Assembly (NCBI GenBank): GCA_013398175.1
Contig: VZRZ01007408.1
Span: 149,612 to 213,611 of the forward strand
Direction of reading: 5' to 3'
Length of the DNA: 64,000 bases
Source of the DNA: Climacteris rufus
Lineage: Eukaryota > Chordata > Aves > Passeriformes > Climacteridae
Of this stretch, positions 58,171 through 64,000 are shown in pieces; position 1 is the first letter of the stretch; every line of letters begins with the position of its first letter. The notes beneath the pieces are model-generated. The model did no database searches and was not told the origin of the DNA. It was given only the letters and a program-made list of their open reading frames with translations. The translations under genes were made by a program, and so were the position numbers.

Positions 58171-61100
58171 GGAGTTTTGGTGAGGATATTTCAGGGAAAT
58201 TTGATTTTCCCTGTGCCTGTTGGGGCGGGCGATGCGGGATGTGCCCCCAGGTTTTGTGGAAAACCTGAACAAAACACAGCAAGCAGGTGGTGAGATCACT
58301 CATTGCCACTGAGATTATTTGGCCACCAGAGCAGCAGATTTGGGGTGGAAATGAGTTTATCCAGCAGCAGCTGGGAGGTGGGGCTGTTGCTGGGCAGGAG
58401 CTGTGCAGCCCAAGGGGAGTTGCTGGGATGGCTGGCACTGCACAGCTTTGAGTTTGAGTTTGGCAGGTGGAAAGGTTATCCCTGGCCATGGAGAGGCTGC
58501 AGCTCCTTCCCTGGGCCAGGCCTGGCTCACCTTGCCCTGCCAGCAGTGGGGTTTAGCCAAGAGCTGCTTTTGTAGGTGCTGTCAATAATTCATGGGCACT
58601 GAAATGCAGCCGGCTCAGTGCTCCAGGGCTGTCACATCAAAGGGCTGTCAAGGTTTGCCAGTGGCTCAGTCTGGAAAATGAGCCCTTCCCCTGCTCTCTG
58701 CCCTCCTCCACTTGGCTGGGTTGCCCCAGAACTGAAACCAATCCCCCCAAAGTGGGAAGCCCCATTTTCCCCCACACCGATGAATATTGACCCTGACAGA
58801 TGCTGGAATTGCCTTTGCTGTTCCTGAAGTACTGGAAAATAAAGTAGGAAGAACCTGGGGCTGGGATGAGGAGATTTACCCCACTGACTTTTCCCTCACA
58901 CTTTTGCTGCAGCCTTAAAGCTTCAGGTGGTCACAGGCACCCCCTGTGATTTAAAACCTCGATTTCAAGTCACTCTCCTCCTCCTTTTTCCTCTCTCCTC
59001 CTGCAGCCGAACTCAGGAATAACAGGGTGGTTTTCCTCCCCTCAGAGGGAACATCCATCCTGCTGGCATCACTCCCCTCCCACTTCCTTGCACTTCGGTG
59101 TTTGTGCTCCCTTAAATGCGTTTTTTACTCCTGTGCTTGATTAAAAAAGGCTTTTGACTGTGAAAAGTGTGGGGTTTGTAATTTATTTTTTAAAAATAAT
59201 TACTCCTCTACTTCTGGGCAGAGTGGAAATGAGATTTTCTGTTGACACATGGCAGGGATTATTTAAATCCATCCCCACAACTTGGGCTGCGGAGCGGGGA
59301 ATCAACCGGTAGAAATTGTTATTAAACGAGGGAATCAGCTGGTAAAATAATTAATCTGCACACAACGCTTCCTGCCCACCTTGGAGGTCCTCCAAACACT
59401 CTGTGATTGTTTGTCTTGTCTCAAACAGCCTCTGACTCGTTTTGTTTGAGGTGATGAGGGGCAATTTGGGCCCTTGCCTGGGGTGGGGATGCTGCTCCAG
59501 GAGGGGAAGGCATCGCTCCCCCATTCAATCTCCAGCCAGTCACCCCTGGCTATATTTCCCAATTAAGAGCTTTATGATGAAGCTTTGATAGAAGCTCTTT
59601 AAATCTATTTCTTTTTCCAAGCCCTTTCACGCCGTGCCCGGCTGGGGCTGGTGAATGAAGGTGTTCAGTGAGCTCATCCATCACTGCGACTCGGGGCTGA
59701 ATTCCCACCTCCCACGCCTGCTGCTGCTCTCTTGGAGTGCAAATAATGCTTTAAAATAGCGGTGCAAGTGGGGACGGAGGCAGGGGGGTGTTGTGTCCTG
59801 ACCAGGGGTTCTGTGTGTCCCCTGGGAGCCCGGCCCTGAGGTTCCCCCTCGCCCCATCACACAGACCTGAGCCATCCCCTTCCACCCCCACCAGCCACCC
59901 CTCGGCTCCTGGGGTGCAGAAAAAAGCCCCTTTGGCCACATCCGAAGCACAGAAGGTTCTTTTGCATCTCAAAAGGCGCTGTTGGCACCTCCAAGGAAAG
60001 GATCCAAAGGCCCAGCCCGCATTCAGCTCCCCGTTTCTGCCTGTCTTGGCAGCCTGTGTTTGACACATCCCAGTCCCTGGGGCTGATTCCTTTTGTCCAG
60101 CCCAATATGTTCTTGCAGGTGTTTTACTCTCCCAGACTGGGGAGCTGGGTTTTTGGGGATTTTTGTTTGTTTTGAGGAATCCATCCCCATGTGCTCAGTC
60201 TCCTGTGAAGGTCACTCCTCACCGTGCTGGAGGGAAGGAGGATTATTCCTTGGCAGCTCCTTGCCTGGGAGCAATGCCCATCCAGAGCCAGCCCTCTCCT
60301 GAATTCCCTGGTTCCATCAGCTGCTGGGTCGTGCTGGCCACTGAGGGCTCCAATGGAGCTCATTATCCCAAAGATGATGAGCTTTTGCGGGGAAAAATGT
60401 ACGTGTGTGTTGGCATCATATGGACAAATTGCTCGGGAAGATTGGTTGTTGGGCTGATCTCTCCACACCATTCCTTGAACAGCCAGCTCGGAGCCACAAA
60501 ACCTCATCACTGATGGGTGCAGAAAACGGAGGAAAAGGCAAAATATTTGGACTCAGAGGGTCTGTGTTGTAGCAGGAAGTTAAAGAGGCAGCCAGGGAAA
60601 GCCCAGGGAAGGTTTCTGTGGTTTTGCTGCCTGTCCAGCAGAATTTGCTGTGCCCTGGGGATGGGGGAGCTGGGCAGTGCTGGTGTTTGGCTGCAAGGAG
60701 CAGGGATCACATTCCTGCTCTTGTACCCACTGCAAAGGCTCTTGGCAGCTCCACCTCTGCTCTCAGCTCTGTTTTCATCTTCGGGGGGTGCTGAAGGCTG
60801 AAATCCCCCACATTAGCAGGGAAATAACCTGCCAAAAGCAATGAAGTGCTGCGGGAAGAGGGAGTTTTCTTTGGGCTGTTCAAGTTGTTCCTTGTTGCCT
60901 GTTTTCCCTTTGTTGGGCTTTGCAGGAATGTCTGCAGCCACTTTCTGCTGCCCCTGAGCTCAGGGAAGGGGCTCTTGAAAGGAAATAATTTGGTGAGGGG
61001 CAGCAAAACTGCACCAAAAACTGTGCCCAGCAGGAAGAGGAACCCACAGGATGCCAAAAAGTCGGGTTCAACCCCTGCTCCAGCGAGCAAATTCCTGCTG

Positions 61101-61219
61101 CACTGACAGAGGGGTGATGTTAAATCCTCTCACTGGAGCAGAACATGAAAAAGCCGCAAAAAATCCCTTTTTTTTTTTTTTTTTTTAAAACACGGGGAGG
61201 GGAAGAAGAGTGGGGGAGA

Positions 61220-61220
61220 N
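61220..61220. other. Single ambiguous base
   Basis: One isolated N in a purine-rich stretch after a T run. It is a base-call ambiguity, not a scaffold gap. Confidence 0.95.
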
Positions 61221-63920
61221 AAGACACGGGCAGGGAAGCAGCAGTGGGTCAGATTGTATCCTGTTATTCCTCACTGGAGGAAGGCTGGGGGTACAATGGT
61301 GGCTGTGTTCTGCTGGGCTGAGGGAAACCCATTCTTTTCTGTGTTAATGCAAAGCAGATGCATCCCCGGGCAGGGAGGTGTGAGGAGGCAGCCACACACC
61401 CCTCAGGTCTCCTTCTCCTGGGGCTGGATAATCCCAGGGATCTCATCCCTCCCTCTGGGAGCATCGTGGGCCCCTGCAGGGCAGCAGGATGGCCACAGCA
61501 CCAGGGCTTTCTTGGCCAACATAACATCTGTGCATTGAAAACCAGGCACAACAGAGCTCCTTTGGCTCCATGGATGTGCAAATTATGATTAAAAACTGGC
61601 CAAACATCGGGTGAAAGGCTCTTGGCTGCCTCACTTTGCAGCCAGTGGCTCCTCCAACACAAATCCCTGGATGTTCTGTGCTCTGGGGGGGCTTCCTGTC
61701 CCCCCAAACCCAGCTGTGCCCACACTCAGCCTGGTGCTTTCCCTCTGATCCATCCAGGATCCGTGGTGGCCTCCAAACCCTCACTCTGGACACCAGAGGT
61801 GGTGGGATGCTGGTGGGAAGGGCTTGGAATGAAGACACCCCAAGGATCAGGGGGGGAAAAGGGAGAATCAGGGGGTGATGGAAGCTCCTGGCTCTGGAGA
61901 AAAGCCCTTCCCAAGGAGTGTGAGGGACAGGCAGGGCCCTGGGAGCCGGGCTGGCGGCTGCCTCCCGTGCTCTGGCTCTCATCAGAGCAAGAGGGGACCT
62001 CAGCCTGCCTAAACTCTTCCAAATGTGATCTGTGCTCCAAGAAAATAAACAGTTTAGGGAAAGCGAAGCCCCAGGCACACATTTTGGCAGCTGATCACTC
62101 CCTAATTGCGGGAAGAGCGGTTGGGAGAGGGGTTTTTTGGGTGGTTTTTTTTTTCGTTTCTTTGGGCTGGTTTCTGATGAGAAAACTGGGCTGGAGGATC
62201 AGAGTTGAAGCTGCTCTGCCCACACCTCCCCACCCCCAAAAATCCTGCTTCCCTTCCCTTTGTGTTCATGGAATTCAACTTATTTCAAGGGACAGGAAAC
62301 ACAGGCAGCCTCTACAAAATGTGAACCTCAAACCTTCAGCGAGAGCCCGTTCAGCTGGATACAGGGAGTTCTCTGCAAAGTTTTCCTGGGTTTATTTTGT
62401 TGTTTGACAGGGCAGGGTTGAGGGCTGGGAGAGGTTTTGGGTGGGCAGAGGAGAATCAGAGCCGTAGCCTCTCAAGCCTGGCTGTTGTCTGGGTGTTTCC
62501 TCCAGAGCTCCCCGGGCTCTGCGATGGGATGGAGATAATTAACACCAGCCCCTTTCATCTGCAAATAGACACGGTGTGGCAAAAGGCATTTTTGTGTAAA
62601 ATTTGTGGAGAGGGGACAGAGCAGGAGCAGCCACACTCTCCCCCTCACACTGGGGGTCACATCCAGCCTGTTAATGGGGTCATGCCTTCCAAAAATAAGA
62701 CCAAGCAGTGACCAAATCAAGGGGAAAATTAAGGATTTGGAGGAGACATCCCTCCTGCTTTTGCAGAAGGGGCTGGAGCCCTGGCCAGCCCTGCTGCTCT
62801 CCGTCCATCCCTGAGGATCTCCCACCCCTCACCACCGCAGCCCCTTCCTCTTCCTATAATCCCTTTTCTTTTTCCTCCTTTTCCTTTCAACTCACTGGTT
62901 GTTTTAAACACATTGGCAGCCACTTGTGTGGTTTTATGAGCAAATTACCAGGGATTTCTTTTCCTGTGGCCTCTTTCCCTTGCACACCGAGGGCTGTAGC
63001 TCCATTTAAAGGTCCTTTTCCTAAGAGCACATCAGCTTCCTCTCTCCCTAGTGGGGAGTTGCTCATGTAAATCCAATGTGATTTGGGTATTTTTGAATCT
63101 ATTCAATCACAAAAATCCTTTTCCAAGAGCCTTTTCAGCTTTTTTTCCCCTCCCGTGTTCGAATTGAAAGAAAAGATTGTTTGTTTTATTGCAAACTATA
63201 ATTTATTATAATACAAATTCTTATTCTGGGCCAATTCTCTTCCAGGGAGTTGTTTCCAGAAGCAACGATCCCAATATGTTGTTTTCCTTTGAATTCCTGA
63301 TTGTTTTTCTCTTGGCATTTGTGCAAATTGCCTCTTCTGCAAATGCAGGTTATTAATGGGGTGTCAGCTGCAGTTCCTTATTACGCTGGAGTAGAGTTTG
63401 CTGGAGAGATTCCAGCACAGTTTCCCTATAGGAAAACCGAGATTTTGAGAGCAAATTGTGTCATAGGGAGGATGATATAAATACATTTTATTTTGGGGAG
63501 GATGGGGATTGAAAAATGGAGCACTCCAACAGCAGGATATATTTTCTTTCCTTAAGTTAAATTATAATTATAGCAAAGCATTTTGATGGATCCCAAGTGC
63601 TTATTTTTAGCATTTTGTTTAGCAGGAAATTAAAAACAAGTTGAGGGGGGTGATGGTTCTCAAACAGAGCAAGAGCCAGCACTTCCCTCCACATCCCAAT
63701 CCAGGCTCCACAGAGCTGGACCATGACGAGGAGCTGGATGTGCTGCATGCAAATGAGCTGCTTAATTGTCCCTGCTGGAGATATTGATCAAGGTGCTCCT
63801 CAGGATAACAGAAATCCATTTGCAGAGGAGCTCGTGGCTTTTAAGGGTTTAATTGGGTCCTTTTGCTAAATGCCACAGGGACCCTGTGGGGCTGGGACTG
63901 GGACTGGGGGGAGCTGCAGG

Positions 63921-64000
63921 AGCAGTGGGATGGGGATGGAGCAGTGGGATGGAGCAGTGGGATGGGGAGGGAGCAGTGGGATGGGGAGGGAGCAGTGGGA
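63921..64000. repeat. 19-bp G-rich minisatellite, runs off the window
   Basis: Units of AGCAGTGGGATGGGGAGGG start at 63921, 63940 (shortened to 13 bp), 63953, 63972 and 63991. The array continues past the right edge, so its full length is unknown. Confidence 0.93.

Larger units (their letters stand above)
50915..64000 (+). other. LRRC75A: LRRC75A intron 3, 5' part (at least 13,086 bp)
   Basis: Begins with the donor gtgagt, phase 2, and has no acceptor followed by leucine-rich-repeat codons before the window ends. 50915-52140: unique. 52140-52340: unique AT-rich block with possible conservation. 52341-54300: unique. 54300-54720: CpG-enriched. 54721-58050: unique. 58051-58170: CR1 fragment. 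58171-63920: unique, with T runs (61169-61187), one isolated N at 61220 and several AT-rich candidate conserved blocks (59290-59600, 62030-62110, 62520-62610, 63700-63860). 63921-64000: minisatellite. No other gene is recognised. Confidence 0.85.

Noticed and set aside
61622..62407. 261-codon open frame on +
   Set aside because: Checked as a possible LRR exon of LRRC75A. It lacks the family motifs and leucine spacing, so it is a chance frame.
1..64000. CRISPR arrays, operons, insertion sequences or other prokaryotic systems
   Set aside because: The window is vertebrate intron and intergenic DNA. The regular repeats are direct minisatellites without unique spacers.

Overview
This window is vertebrate nuclear DNA, almost certainly avian. 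Three split coding exons with consensus GT-AG splice sites are spread over about 43 kb. The only clear interspersed repeats are short 3'-end fragments of CR1 LINEs plus one solo retroviral LTR. A CpG-rich first exon is interrupted by an assembly gap, which is typical of GC-rich bird promoters. There are no bacterial-style operons and no long uninterrupted genes. The computed open frames of 60-550 codons are chance frames, frames through minisatellites, or frames running through N.

The one protein-coding gene I can support is LRRC75A (leucine-rich repeat containing 75A, formerly FAM211A), on the + strand. Coding exon 1 (7844-8107, 88 codons), exon 2 (32267-32395, 43 codons) and exon 3 (50802-50914, 37 codons plus 2 nt) join in frame with intron phases 0, 0 and 2. 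They give the N-terminal 168 residues. The leucine-rich-repeat half, normally carried by the last exon, is not seen before base 64000, so the gene runs off the right edge. Introns 1 and 2 are 24,159 and 18,406 bp, and intron 3 is at least 13,086 bp.

Layout: 1-6950 is upstream intergenic DNA with two adjacent purine-strand minisatellites and an A-rich tract. About 6950-8950 is the CpG-rich promoter and first-exon region, with a 629-base N gap at 7127-7755 that probably hides the start site and most of the 5' UTR. Intron 1 carries a 30-bp G-rich minisatellite, a 32-bp minisatellite and several CR1 fragments. Intron 2 carries a CR1 (33.7-34.1 kb), a complete solo LTR with a target-site duplication (42134-42564) and a 24-base gap inside a G homopolymer (49774-49797). 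Intron 3 carries a CR1 fragment near 58.1 kb, a CpG-enriched patch and several AT-rich unique blocks that look like conserved non-coding elements. The window ends inside another G-rich minisatellite.

No new biological system is evident. The points most worth checking are the sense-oriented solo LTR with intact TATA box and poly(A) signal inside intron 2, a good N-myristoylation signal with an adjacent cysteine on the LRRC75A N-terminus, an out-of-frame overlapping upstream ORF of 108 codons, and the G-rich minisatellites.
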